A DNA stretch of 64,000 bases from Bradyrhizobium sp. CB82 (GTDB lineage: Bacteria; Pseudomonadota; Alphaproteobacteria; Rhizobiales; Xanthobacteraceae), in contig NZ_CP121650.1 of the NCBI RefSeq assembly GCF_029714405.1, forward strand, positions 4,903,001-4,967,000. The letters are read 5' to 3'. Positions within the stretch are counted from its first letter, which is position 1; each line of letters starts with the position of its first letter. Position numbers and translations under genes: made by a program. Of this stretch, positions 36,502 to 45,017 are shown piece by piece. A model generated the notes under the pieces. It worked only from the letters and a program-made list of their open reading frames with translations, had not been told where the DNA came from and did no database searches.

Positions 36502-36882
36502 ATGAAGAAGAAACCGTTCCGCCTCACACCCTACCAGGTGCAGTTCCTGCTCGTGGTCGGCTTCGTTACTGTCGGTTATGCCCTCTACCTGCGCTATTTC
36601 GCCATCGAGTTCTCGCAAGTCTCGCTCGCTTGCGACGCCGGCCTGCAGACCGTGATGTGCAAGGCGCGCGCAACCGCGACCGTGCTGTTCAAGAACTCGG
36701 TGTTCGGCATCGTCGCGCTTGTGATCGCGACGCTCAACCTGATGCGGCCCTCGATCGTGCTGTTGACGCTGGGCGTGATCGCCGCAGGCCTCGGCATCGT
36801 GCTCTACAACATCGTGCTGGCCGGGATCGCGATCGGGCTGCTTATTCTGGGCTTTGCGCGGCCCGCGCCCGCCACAGCGTAA
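36502..36882 (+). CDS. Small polytopic membrane protein
   Basis: The ATG at 36502 (MKKKPFRLTPYQVQFLLVVG) opens 126 codons. Three to four hydrophobic helices are separated by a loop with two Cys (SLACDAGLQTVMCKARA). The 3' end overlaps the convergent ndvC gene by 41 bases, so the last residues of each are encoded on opposite strands of the same DNA. I do not recognise a family; its place beside the glucan genes may be coincidental. Confidence 0.68.
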   Translation: MKKKPFRLTPYQVQFLLVVGFVTVGYALYLRYFAIEFSQVSLACDAGLQTVMCKARATATVLFKNSVFGIVALVIATLNLMRPSIVLLTLGVIAAGLGIVLYNIVLAGIAIGLLILGFARPAPATA

Positions 36883-38428
36883 GCGCGAACAGCAGGTACA
36901 TCGCGCAGGTCCACAGCGACTGCCAATTGTCGCGCCCCTCGTTGATCAGCACGTAGGCCGCCGACAGCGCCAACAGGCCGGCAAAGACCGACTCCGCGAT
37001 CGGGCGCGTGCCGGTCTGCGGGCGGTTCAGCATCAGAAGCGCAAACGGCACCACCGCCATGGTCAGCGAGGCGAACGGAAAATCGCGGTAGCGCGGATCG
37101 AACACGAAACCGAGCGCGGTCTCGGCCGCGATCACGGCGGTCACCGCAAGCGTCAGCCCCAGCGCTGCGGTGAGCTTCGACCATTTGCGCTCCTCCCGCG
37201 GACCCAGGATATCGAGGAAGGTGGGCAGTCCCCGTCCCGATACCAGCGCCTGCGCACAGAAGATCGGCGACAGGATGCCGGCGGCAAGCAGCGCACCCCA
37301 TTGCAGCCAGCCGCCCCAGCCGTAGCTCTCGTAGTACATCTTGTCGGCCGCGATCCCGAACAGGATGCCCGCCGTCGTCGCCGAAATGCCGACGCCGAGC
37401 CATGCCGAGAAGCGCGGCGTCCAAGGACGCCGGCGCAGCGTCAGGCCCGCGACCGCGAACACCAGCACGCTGACGGCCATGCCGGCGCCCATGTACCATT
37501 TCCAGTACGGGAAATTGCTGATCGCTACGCCCGGCGGATATTTGAGCTGACGGCGGACGGAATCGATGAAGCCCCAATAGCCGCCGACGGTGCCTTCGAG
37601 CTGGCGCTTCCAGGGCTGGTCATAGGCTTCGATCAGGTTGACGCGAAAGCCCTGCGCCTTGGCGAGGGTCAGGATGTCCGACACCACGCGCGCCTGGTTG
37701 GTGCGCGAGGGCAGCGCGCCTTCGCGCATCCGCCCCTCGCTCGGCCAGCCGGTTTCGCCGATCAGGATCTCCTTGCCAGGAAAGGCGACGGCCATGCGCT
37801 GGCGGATCTGCTCGACATGGGCGGCTGCGAACTTGGCGCGGATCGGGAAATCCTCCCAATAGGGAAGGATGTGGATCGTGACGAAGTCGACGGCGTCGTA
37901 GACCTCGCGATTCTTCAGCCAGTATTCCCAGACATCGGCGTAAGTGACGGGAACGGCGACCTGGGCCTTCACCGAACGGATGATGGCCACGAGATCGGCC
38001 GTGGTCATCTCGCCGCGCAGCAGCACCTCGTTGCCGACCACGAGCGAGGTGATGGTGTCGGGGAATTCCTTGCTCAGGCGGACCGCGGTCAAGACCTGGG
38101 AGAAGTTCTTGGATCGGTTGCTGCCGAGCCAGATGCCCTGGATCACCTTCAAGCCAACCTTGTTGGCGATCCCGGGCACGAGGACGAGACCGTTCTCGAC
38201 CGAATAGGTTCGGACGCAGTCGGTGATCTCTTTCAGTTGCCTGAGATCGCGCTCGATCTGCTCGGCCTCGATCTGGGTGCTCTCGAGCAGCGGCGTCTGG
38301 TCTCCTTGGAACGGCGCATAGGAGACACATTGCAGCTTGGAGCTGGGATCGATGGGCGCGCGCGCGAGCGTGATCGGCGTGGCCAGCCACCACCACACGG
38401 CAGCAATCGCACCCAACGATATGAGCAA
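36842..38428 (-). CDS. ndvC: NdvC, beta-(1,6)-glucan synthesis glycosyltransferase/GH17-like membrane protein
   Basis: This 528-residue protein has an N-terminal signal anchor. A GH17-like beta-glucanase fold follows (CVSYAPFQGDQTPLLEST, SLVVGNEVLLRGE, ILIGETGWPSEGRMREGALP, with Glu residues at the usual acid/nucleophile positions). About eight transmembrane helices complete it (from residue 300). In Bradyrhizobium japonicum NdvC is required for the beta-(1,6) linkages of cyclic beta-(1,3)(1,6)-glucans, which matter for osmotic adaptation and nodulation. It is divergent from ndvD and ndvB, and its N-terminal half resembles that of NdvB. Confidence 0.85.
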   Translation of the reverse strand: MLISLGAIAAVWWWLATPITLARAPIDPSSKLQCVSYAPFQGDQTPLLESTQIEAEQIERDLRQLKEITDCVRTYSVENGLVLVPGIANKVGLKVIQGIWLGSNRSKNFSQVLTAVRLSKEFPDTITSLVVGNEVLLRGEMTTADLVAIIRSVKAQVAVPVTYADVWEYWLKNREVYDAVDFVTIHILPYWEDFPIRAKFAAAHVEQIRQRMAVAFPGKEILIGETGWPSEGRMREGALPSRTNQARVVSDILTLAKAQGFRVNLIEAYDQPWKRQLEGTVGGYWGFIDSVRRQLKYPPGVAISNFPYWKWYMGAGMAVSVLVFAVAGLTLRRRPWTPRFSAWLGVGISATTAGILFGIAADKMYYESYGWGGWLQWGALLAAGILSPIFCAQALVSGRGLPTFLDILGPREERKWSKLTAALGLTLAVTAVIAAETALGFVFDPRYRDFPFASLTMAVVPFALLMLNRPQTGTRPIAESVFAGLLALSAAYVLINEGRDNWQSLWTCAMYLLFALTLWRARAAQSPE

Positions 38429-38591
38429 TAGCGCCAGTGGCGTACGAAGAGTAATCGGTTCCGTCCTCCGCGAAGGGTCCGTCGATTACCTGCTTGCGGG
38501 CCGTCTGCCAAGGGGGGCCAATACGGCCAGGCGGCAATTGCACCCGCCATCCCGGCCCTTTTCGCCTGCGGCTCTTCGACCGGCGCACAGC

Positions 38592-39320
38592 ATGGTGACT
38601 TTGCTGGACAAAATTCGAAATACCAGTCATGGGATTCAACGGGACTTTTCCGCCGCATTGGAGACCCATTTGGACGGCATCACACCGCGCGTCCGTGGAG
38701 TTCTCGCGCGGGCGGCCAGAGAGATCGGGGAATTTATGCGGCGACGGGTGCTTGAGTTAACGAATGCGGTCCTGCGGCATGTTGCCGTCCCTTCCCTTGT
38801 CGTTCTGCTCGGCCTGTCAAGCGCACTCGCCCAGAGTGGCGGTCCCGCCGCCCAGGACCAGGGCAAGCCGTCCGCAAACGCGGCTGCCGACGCCGCCAAG
38901 GACGCCAGCCAGAACCAGCGTCGGACCGACGAGTTCGCTGAGGCGGCGCAAGCCATTAACGGCCCGGCCGGAAATCCCGAATGCGTCTGGCTCGGCCGCC
39001 GTGTGGTGCGGCTGATGTGGCGAGATGACCTCGATACCGCCTTTCGCCATCTCGATCTCTACGACCGCTTCGGCTGCCCCGGCGGCCATATCCAGGCGGC
39101 GTTTCGCTGCCTGACCCGCTTTGGCGGTCAGATCGATCCCAAGGTCGCAGAGACCCTGGACAGCCGCGTGCACGCCTGCTGGATCAATCCGGCGGCGCAG
39201 CCCCAGCAGGCCGCCGCCGCGGCGTCCCAGCCGCCGGCGCCGACGACCGGCACCTCGCCGCAGCCGGCTGCAAGCCCTGCGCCCGCCGCAAGCCCCTCGC
39301 CCGCCGCCCCCCCAAAATAG
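38592..39320 (+). CDS. ndvD: NdvD-like cyclic-glucan accessory membrane protein
   Basis: The ATG at 38592 (MVTLLDKIRNTSHGIQRDFS) gives 242 residues, about 26 kDa, the size reported for NdvD, which lies between ndvC and ndvB in B. japonicum. A hydrophobic segment (VLRHVAVPSLVVLLGLSSAL) precedes a periplasmic part with conserved ECVWLGRRVVRLMWRDDLDT and paired Cys, then a long Ala/Pro repeat tail. It is needed for cyclic glucan synthesis by unknown means. The open frame extends 85 codons upstream; the size match argues for 38592. Confidence 0.78.
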   Translation: MVTLLDKIRNTSHGIQRDFSAALETHLDGITPRVRGVLARAAREIGEFMRRRVLELTNAVLRHVAVPSLVVLLGLSSALAQSGGPAAQDQGKPSANAAADAAKDASQNQRRTDEFAEAAQAINGPAGNPECVWLGRRVVRLMWRDDLDTAFRHLDLYDRFGCPGGHIQAAFRCLTRFGGQIDPKVAETLDSRVHACWINPAAQPQQAAAAASQPPAPTTGTSPQPAASPAPAASPSPAAPPK

Positions 39321-39550
39321 CCGCGATCACTTCACCCGCCGTTCAGGAACGATGGGCGATAACGACTATTGGCACTGCTCGTGCTTTTCAGATCGTCGGT
39401 GCCCTCAAAAGGCCATGCCGCTAAACGAGACGGCGTCATGACAGTTGTGAAAAGGCGTGGCAGAGGTATGTTCCGTTTGCCGCGGACTCGGTCGGATCTC
39501 GGGGTCGGATCCGCTTCCCTGCCATCTCAGCCCCAATTGGTTTAGCCGCG

Positions 39551-42220
39551 ATGCGTGCCATCGTCGCCGTTCTGTTGCTCGTGTCCGCGCTTCACGCCGG
39601 GTTGTGGGGAGTCCTGCGCGACAAGGAGCCCGCGCCGGATTTCAAGGGCCTTTTGCCGAGCGTGTCCTATGCGCCGTTCGAGGGGTCGGCGCACCCCGAC
39701 ATCGACAACATTCCGACCATCGAGAAAATCCGCGCCGATCTGAAGACGCTGTCGACGATGACGCGCGCCATCCGCCTCTATTCGTCGACCGGCGGCGTGG
39801 AGCTGGTGCCGCCGATCGCAGCCGAGTTCGGCCTTAAGGTCATGGTCGGCGCCTGGATCGACAAGAACGACGAGCGCAACCAGCGCGAGATCGAGGCCGC
39901 CATCAACCTCGCCCGCAAGAACAGCAACGTGATCGGCGTCGTCGTCGGCAACGAGGTGATCTATCGCGGCGAGCAGAAGGTCGAAGACTTGATCGACATG
40001 ATCAAGAAGGTCAGAAGCGCGGTCCGCGTGCCCGTCACGACTGGCGAGATCTGGAACATCTGGCGCGACAATCCGGACCTTGCCTCCAACGTCGACTTCA
40101 TCGCCGCCCACGTGCTGCCCTATTGGGAAAATTTCCGCTCGGACCAGGCGGTGGATCAGGCCGTCGACCGCTACAACCTGCTGCGCAACCTGTTTCCCGG
40201 CAAGCGCATCGTGATCGCCGAATTCGGCTGGCCGGGCGCGGGCTACAATTTACGCAACGCCGACCCCGGTCCGTTCCAGCAGGCGCTGACGCTGCGCAAC
40301 TTCGTCAGCCGCGCCGAAGCCCTCGGCATGGAATACAACATCGTCGAGGCGATCGATCAGCCCTGGAAATTCTTCGAAGGCGGCGTCGGTCCTTATTGGG
40401 GCATCCTCAACGCCAACCGCGAGCCGAAGTTTTCATGGACCGGCCCGGTCGAGAACCCCGACTACTGGAAGCTGATGACGATCGCGCTGCTCGTCGGCAT
40501 CCTGTTGTCCCTGCCGATCCTGCGGCTCGAACGGCCCACCGCCAAGCAAGCGTTCCTGCTGTCGGCGACGGCGAACGGCGTCGGCGCCTGGGTCGCGACG
40601 GTGTTCGCCTATTGGAACGGGCACTATTTCCTGTTCGGCTCGGCCTTCGCACTGACGCTCGGCATGATCCTCCTCGTCCCGCTCGTCCTCATCGCGATGG
40701 CGCGTATCGAGGAGATCGCCGCGGTCGCCTTCGGCCGGCCGCCGCGCCGGCTGCTCGCCAAGAACAAGCCGGTCGAAGGCGTGCCAGAGAACTATTTCCC
40801 GAAGGTCTCGATCCACATCCCCGCCTATTACGAGCCGGTCGACATGCTCAAGCAGACGCTTGATGCGCTGGCGCGGCTGAACTACCCGAACTACGAGTGC
40901 GTGGTCATCATCAACAACACGCCCGATCCCGCCTTCTGGCAGCCGATCCAGGATCATTGCCGTGCGCTCGGCGAGCGTTTCAAGTTCATCAACGCCGAGA
41001 AGGTGCAGGGCTTCAAGGCCGGCGCGCTGCGCATCGCCATGGACCGCACCGCCGCGGATGCGGAGATCATCGGCATCCTCGATGCCGACTATGTCGTCGA
41101 TCCCGACTGGTTGAAGGATCTGGTGCCGGCCTTCGCCGATCCGCGCGTCGGCCTCGTGCAGGCGCCGCAGGATCACCGCGACGAAGACCTGTCGATCATG
41201 CACTACATCATGAACGGCGAATATGCAGGGTTCTTCGACATCGGCATGGTCCAGCGCAACGAGTTCAACGCCGTCATCGTGCACGGCACGATGTGCCTGA
41301 TCCGCCGCGCCGCGATGGACATGGCGGGCGGCTGGTCGAGCGACACGATCTGCGAGGACAGCGATCTCGGCCTTGCGATCCAGGAGCTCGGCTGGACCAC
41401 GCACTACACCCGCTACCGCTACGGCCAGGGCCTGTTGCCCGACACCTACGAGGCCTTCAAGAAGCAGCGTCACCGCTGGGCCTATGGCGGCTTCCAGATC
41501 GTGAAGAAGCACTGGCGGCGCTTCCTGCCCGGCGCGAGCCGGCTGACGCAGGACCAGAAGCGCGAATATGGCCTCGGCTGGCTGAACTGGCTGGGTGCGG
41601 AAAGCCTCGGCGTCGTCGTGGCCCTCCTCAACCTCGTCTGGGTGCCGATCGTCGCCTTCGCCGACATCGCAATCCCCGACAGGATTTTGACGCTGCCGAT
41701 CATCGCCGCCTTCGTCGTCTCGCTCGCGCACTTCCTGTCGATGTACCGCCTGCGCGTCGCTGTGAAGCCCGGCCAGATGCTCGGCGCCATGATCGCGGCA
41801 ATGAGCGTGCAGTGGACGGTGTCGCGCGCGGTCGCCCAAGGCCTGATCACCGAGCACCTCGCCTTTGCCCGCACCTCCAAGGGTGGCCTGTCGCGGATGT
41901 CGATCGAGTTCCAGGCGTTCTGGGAAGCGGTGATCGGCGCGCTGCTGCTGATCGGCGCCGGCGTGCTGGTTGCCTCCAACAGCTTCCGCCAGATCACCGA
42001 GATCTACATCTTCGCCGGCGTCCTGGTCCTGCAAAGCCTACCGTTCCTGGCAGCGGTGGCGATCGCGATCCTCGAGCTCAGCCGCATCAACTCGTTCCAG
42101 TTCTGGCGCGACAGCGCCGTGCGCGCCGCCGAGCTGATCGGGCTGCGCCCGGTCGCGCTGCCAAGCCCCGCCGGTTCCTCGCAGCCGGTCGCAAGCGAGG
42201 TCCGTCGCGAGGCCAACTGA
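39551..42220 (+). CDS. ndvB: NdvB, beta-(1,3)-glucosyltransferase (GH17-like plus GT2)
   Basis: This 889-residue inner-membrane protein joins an N-terminal GH17-like domain with a GT2 synthase domain. The GH17 part shows VSYAPFEGSAHPDIDNIP, GVVVGNEVIYRGEQKVEDLI and IVIAEFGWPGAGYNL. The GT2 part shows ASP motifs in ILDADYVVDPDW and CEDSDLGLAI and the QxxRW-type KKQRHRWAYGG, flanked by multiple transmembrane helices. In B. japonicum NdvB makes the beta-(1,3) backbone of cyclic glucans from UDP-glucose; it may also perform cyclisation through the GH17-like part, which is inference. It follows ndvD by 230 bases in the same direction. Confidence 0.9.
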   Translation: MRAIVAVLLLVSALHAGLWGVLRDKEPAPDFKGLLPSVSYAPFEGSAHPDIDNIPTIEKIRADLKTLSTMTRAIRLYSSTGGVELVPPIAAEFGLKVMVGAWIDKNDERNQREIEAAINLARKNSNVIGVVVGNEVIYRGEQKVEDLIDMIKKVRSAVRVPVTTGEIWNIWRDNPDLASNVDFIAAHVLPYWENFRSDQAVDQAVDRYNLLRNLFPGKRIVIAEFGWPGAGYNLRNADPGPFQQALTLRNFVSRAEALGMEYNIVEAIDQPWKFFEGGVGPYWGILNANREPKFSWTGPVENPDYWKLMTIALLVGILLSLPILRLERPTAKQAFLLSATANGVGAWVATVFAYWNGHYFLFGSAFALTLGMILLVPLVLIAMARIEEIAAVAFGRPPRRLLAKNKPVEGVPENYFPKVSIHIPAYYEPVDMLKQTLDALARLNYPNYECVVIINNTPDPAFWQPIQDHCRALGERFKFINAEKVQGFKAGALRIAMDRTAADAEIIGILDADYVVDPDWLKDLVPAFADPRVGLVQAPQDHRDEDLSIMHYIMNGEYAGFFDIGMVQRNEFNAVIVHGTMCLIRRAAMDMAGGWSSDTICEDSDLGLAIQELGWTTHYTRYRYGQGLLPDTYEAFKKQRHRWAYGGFQIVKKHWRRFLPGASRLTQDQKREYGLGWLNWLGAESLGVVVALLNLVWVPIVAFADIAIPDRILTLPIIAAFVVSLAHFLSMYRLRVAVKPGQMLGAMIAAMSVQWTVSRAVAQGLITEHLAFARTSKGGLSRMSIEFQAFWEAVIGALLLIGAGVLVASNSFRQITEIYIFAGVLVLQSLPFLAAVAIAILELSRINSFQFWRDSAVRAAELIGLRPVALPSPAGSSQPVASEVRREAN

Positions 42221-42561
42221 CCACGCCGGCCCGGCGGGAAGCGCGGGTCGAGGGCCCGTCGCGAACCGGCTCGTTGCGAACCGGCTCGTTGTTCGGCGTG
42301 GACGATGGACAGCCGGCTGGATGAAATTTTCGCCCTAAATCCGGAAACGTCGCACGAATCCCAGTCCCTGCCGCGATCTTCGGCAACTGCGCGCGCTATT
42401 GACCTCCGCGGCCGCTCCCCCTACACAGCGCGGGCCGAAAGCATGATCCGGAAACTACTCACCGGTTTTCCCCGCAACGCGCGTTACGTTGCGGCAAGAC
42501 ATGCTTCTCGAATGTCCGAACGCGATGGCGACCGATACGCGAAGCCATCAAGCGGCCATGG
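42221..42561. other. Spacer between ndvB and tRNA-Lys, with a 15-bp tandem repeat
   Basis: No gene is visible. GCGAACCGGCTCGTT occurs twice in tandem at 42261-42275 and 42276-42290. The tRNA promoter should lie near its end, but no clear box was assigned. Confidence 0.5.
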
Positions 42562-42637
42562 GAGCGCGTAGCTCAGCCGGTAGAGCACGTGACTTTTAAT
42601 CACGGGGTCCTGGGTTCGAGCCCCAGCGCGCTCACCA
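42562..42637 (+). tRNA. tRNA-Lys (anticodon TTT)
   Basis: The acceptor GAGCGCG (42562-42568) pairs with CGCGCTC (42627-42633). The D arm TAGCTCAGCCGGTAGAGC, an anticodon stem-loop GTGACTTTTAATCAC with TTT at 42595-42597, and the T arm CTGGGTTCGAGCCCCAG are all canonical. The CCA is encoded. tRNA 3' ends are common integration sites, and the sequence to the right changes from core genes to small orphan genes. Confidence 0.95.
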
Positions 42638-43158
42638 AGAAATTACAGTATATCAAGAAGTTGGCGCGCCACCCAAGGGTCACCTCCGTCCCACGGAGTG
42701 CCAGATGGGACGGAGACGGGACGGAGCCACAAATCGCCTTCTTCGGACTCGCCCTTGGAAAACCGCGGAGAAGCGGAAAAAGCACCAGCGGCGCTCGAGC
42801 CACGATCTGCTCAATCTCCTGCACGAGGCCATGGGGCGCGATATTCAAGAGCTTGGCCGACGCCAACTTCGGCGAACCAAAAAACACTCTTTCACGGTGG
42901 AGAGAGCGGTTCGATTCCGCTAGGGAGCGCCAACAAAATCAACAAAATCAATCACTTACCGGTTGTCTCCTCCAATGTGTCCAACAATTGTCCAATATAC
43001 GGGCATGGACTCGCGCGCGTGATCAGGTCGTCGAGGCCGAGTCTCCGAGCCATGGAGTGCCTGGAGCTAGCCGACGACAGCACGATGCCGGAGGAGCGCG
43101 CCGGCTTGCTGATCATGGCGAACAACTACCGGGCCGAAATCGCCCGCCGCATGCAGCC
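42638..43158 (+). other. Degenerate DNA after tRNA-Lys
   Basis: No convincing full gene is visible. A short frame ends at 43162 (from ATG 43052: MECLELADDSTMPEERAGLL) and resembles small Bradyrhizobium proteins of the type xCLxxAxx-P-ERA-L; it may be a remnant. The stretch also holds the tRNA-Glu 3' fragment listed separately. Confidence 0.4.
42885..42932 (+). other. 3' half of a tRNA-Glu gene (probable attachment-site scar)
   Basis: The sequence matches the 3' half of tRNA-Glu(TTC). The anticodon loop and 3' stem CTTTCACGGTGG are followed by a short variable region. The T arm AGCGGTTCGATTCCGCT follows, then the acceptor 3' strand AGGGAGC, G and CCA. No 5' half precedes it. Integrases of many islands recombine at tRNA 3' ends and leave just such fragments. 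Confidence 0.75.
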
Positions 43159-43476
43159 CTAGAAGTAGGGCCAGAGCACCGAGCGGCCTGTTTTGGTGTC
43201 GAGCACCTTCACACAATCATAGGCGCTCCCGGTGTCATCGCAGACCCATCTGAAGCGTCCAGGAGGGTACTTCGACATTTTTGATAGCCCGCCCTCGTAG
43301 GGGAGCCCATGGACTTCATATGCCTGTTCGGCGAGCTCCATTGCACGATAGATTCCGCCGCTATCGATCGTGTTGGTTCTCCCCGTGATCCAAGGAGCAT
43401 CATGTACGGCCCTGTTACATGCCTCCACGTAGAGCTTGGCCTTTGCCCGCGCGATCTCCGGCTCATGCTTGACCAT
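43159..43476 (-). CDS. Hypothetical protein (105 aa)
   Basis: I start it at ATG 43476 (MVKHEPEIARAKAKLYVEAC). It continues RAVHDAPWITGRTNTID and ends KTGRSVLWPYF. It is soluble with mixed charge, has no signal peptide, and does not match a family known to me. The longer frame to 43551 would add an unlikely N-terminus. It lies alone in a decayed region. Confidence 0.5.
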   Translation of the reverse strand: MVKHEPEIARAKAKLYVEACNRAVHDAPWITGRTNTIDSGGIYRAMELAEQAYEVHGLPYEGGLSKMSKYPPGRFRWVCDDTGSAYDCVKVLDTKTGRSVLWPYF

Positions 43477-43563
43477 ATGGGTGCGACTCCTTGAGCGGAG
43501 CCTATCAAAGAAAGCGCCGGACCGAAGCCCCGCGGCAGCCAGAATGGGCATCTAGCGGGAGGG

Positions 43564-43792
43564 CTAGTTCAGCTTCCGGCGGAGCTTCCTGATGATCTCC
43601 CGCAGATCCTCCGCATACTTCAAGAACCGCGCCTCGGCGACCCAGCCTCAGCAGAAAGTACCGGGACCGCCGCCATCCCGCGATGGAGCGTGAGGCCTGA
43701 CGCCGCCGCGAAAAACAGCCTGGCAAGGACAGGCCGAGCCGGGCCAAGTTACAAACCGGAGACTCGTCGATGATGTGCTGATCCCGCCCCAT
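43564..43792 (-). pseudogene. Frameshifted remnant of a small gene
   Basis: The end of one frame reads VAEARFLKYAEDLREIIRKL then RRKLN and a stop at 43564-43566, which looks like real helical coding sequence. A TGA stands immediately upstream in that frame, and the adjoining frame carries the upstream part (SIAGWRRSRYFLL). A frameshift near 43640-43660 would join them. Function unknown. Confidence 0.4.
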
Positions 43793-43813
43793 GACCGCGG
43801 ATCAGAACTCCGG
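43763..43813. repeat. 51-bp repeat, copy 1
   Basis: The segment CTCGTCGATGATGTGCTGAT through AACTCCGG recurs at 45324-45374 with a single mismatch (A/G). On the reverse strand it opens MGRDQHIIDE in one frame. The flanks diverge on both sides, so it is a short duplicated block rather than a duplicated gene. Confidence 0.8.
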
Positions 43814-43979
43814 GCAGATTCGCACGTCAAGGCTGTTGATCCGTAGCTTTCCCGTCTTAAGGCGGGCCGTTGCCGCGCGGCAATCAGGGTGACAGTGCTT
43901 CCCACCCAGATTGTCGCGCTATAGGCCGTCAAATCGTGCGATCATGCAAGTGATCCGCGAGCACGGTTAGCGAGCTTCC

Positions 43980-44180
43980 ATGTCTCATTTCATGATGGAT
44001 TGTTATTTCCCCGACGTGACGAAGCCTGGCGGGCTCGCATGCGATTCCCTGCCGATTAAGGCCCTTAATGAGGATGATGCGATCGAGGAAGCTAAAAGGA
44101 TTGCGATCTGGAAAAAGCCTGTCCGGTTCGATGTGCGATCCGTCAGCCGGGGCGGAGACAAAATGATATTCGCTTCATAG
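43980..44180 (+). CDS. Small conserved hypothetical protein (66 aa)
   Basis: MSHFMMDCYFPDVTKPGGLA opens a compact acidic/basic protein with ALNEDDAIEEAKRIAIWKKP and the ending SRGGDKMIFAS. The pattern (short soluble protein with a central helix EDAIEEAKRIA) is typical of small Bradyrhizobium island genes. No ribosome site is strong. Function unknown. Confidence 0.55.
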   Translation: MSHFMMDCYFPDVTKPGGLACDSLPIKALNEDDAIEEAKRIAIWKKPVRFDVRSVSRGGDKMIFAS

Positions 44181-44250
44181 TTGGAGTTAGCCGGCGTGAG
44201 CGCGGGACCGAAGTCCCGCGCGCCCGGTGACCAGCCGGGACACGGCGACG

Positions 44251-44291
44251 ATCTGACCGCCAACCCGTGAGACCTTCACGCGGTCGATTTT
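44251..44291. repeat. Dispersed intergenic repeat (ATCTGACC...CCCGTGAGACCTT), copy 1
   Basis: ATCTGACCGCCAACCCGTGA, GACCTT and GCGGTCGATTTT recur at 54225-54270 in the same order, and partly inverted at 48727-48782. All lie just before or between small genes of the accessory region. The first copy runs directly into the truncated ligase-like gene. Confidence 0.65.
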
Positions 44292-44635
44292 ATGGCCGTG
44301 GATGGCATCCCCGATTTTAACGCGCTTCACTCCCGCAGGCACGATCACGAAGTCCAGCTCGACATTCTCGTGGTGGGCGGCGATGATCTGCGATCCCTCC
44401 CCCTGCACATGCGCAAGGCCAATCTGGAGCAGCTGCTAGCGCGCCGGCCGGACGGCATCCCCGCGGCGCCTTTCGAGCGCGGCGAGATCGGGCCCGATCA
44501 ATTCCGCGCCGCGTGCCGCATGGGCCTGGAGGGGTTTCTCAAAGCATCGAGATCGGCCTTACCGGGCGGCCGGCAGAAGTTTTGGATCAAGGTGAAGAAC
44601 CGCAGTCACCCGGCAATGGAGAGCGCGAGCTATAG
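44292..44635 (+). pseudogene. Truncated, frameshifted minimal DNA-ligase-like gene (copy 1)
   Basis: The frame begins MAVDGIPDFNALHSRRHDHE, which corresponds to the middle of the other two ligase-like genes; motif I with the adenylated Lys is missing. Motif IV has been lost by frameshifts (MGLEGFLKASRSALPGGRQ where copy 3 has a SKQRDRPYRGGRQ block). A two-base insertion near 44620 removes the original stop, so the frame runs into the next gene. The ending FWIKVKNRSHPAME remains. It is a decayed paralog of the genes at 49169 and 56291. Confidence 0.75.
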
Positions 44636-44708
44636 AGCTGGCCTCGGCTATTGTCTCCTGGTGCAGACTCAGTTAGTTTTTATTCGCATTTTTTTAGGAA
44701 TTCTTGTC

Positions 44709-45017
44709 GTGAACGGCGAAGCCGGATGCACGCTATGCAGTCAAGCTCGGGTGCTCAAAGCACTCATTCCCGTAGCCAGGGGCTACGTTCTGAAAGTTTA
44801 TGAGTGCGCCGGCTGCAGTAGCAATCTAAGGCTCGTTACCAGACTAAGGATGCCCAACAAGACGCGGGTCAAATTTTCTCGCAGGAAAAAGTTCAAGGCC
44901 ATCGACGCAGCGCTGAAGCGAGCGGCCGCTCTAAATAAACCGGCGCGCAAATCGAACAATTCCAAACGCGCAGATCGCTTGTCCACCCGGTCACCACTCG
45001 TGGTGACAATGCGGTGA
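44709..45017 (+). CDS. Small CxxC protein, copy A (ligase-linked)
   Basis: A GTG at 44709 preceded by TAGGAATT opens 102 codons. NGEAGCTLCSQARVLKALIP is followed by VYECAGCSSNLRLV, giving two CxxC pairs that could bind one zinc, then a very basic tail (KFSRRKKFKAIDAALKRAAA). The last residues are encoded by a GGTCACC palindrome. A near-identical gene follows the third ligase-like gene at 56949. A role with nucleic acid is plausible, but only by inference from charge and neighbours. Confidence 0.65.
   Translation: MNGEAGCTLCSQARVLKALIPVARGYVLKVYECAGCSSNLRLVTRLRMPNKTRVKFSRRKKFKAIDAALKRAAALNKPARKSNNSKRADRLSTRSPLVVTMR
44989..45008. repeat. GGTCACC-N6-GGTGACC palindrome, diverged copy
   Basis: Reads GGTCACCACTCGTGGTGACA, at the 3' end of the CxxC gene copy A. 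Related copies occur at 48669-48688 and 57205-57224. Confidence 0.6.

Noticed and set aside
42261..42290. 15-bp tandem repeat as an origin or iteron array
   Set aside because: Only two units, no AT-rich region or replication gene nearby.
42885..42932. tmRNA or complete tRNA gene
   Set aside because: Only the 3' half is present; no matching 5' acceptor or D arm occurs upstream, and the sequence agrees with tRNA-Glu rather than the alanine-like end of tmRNA.
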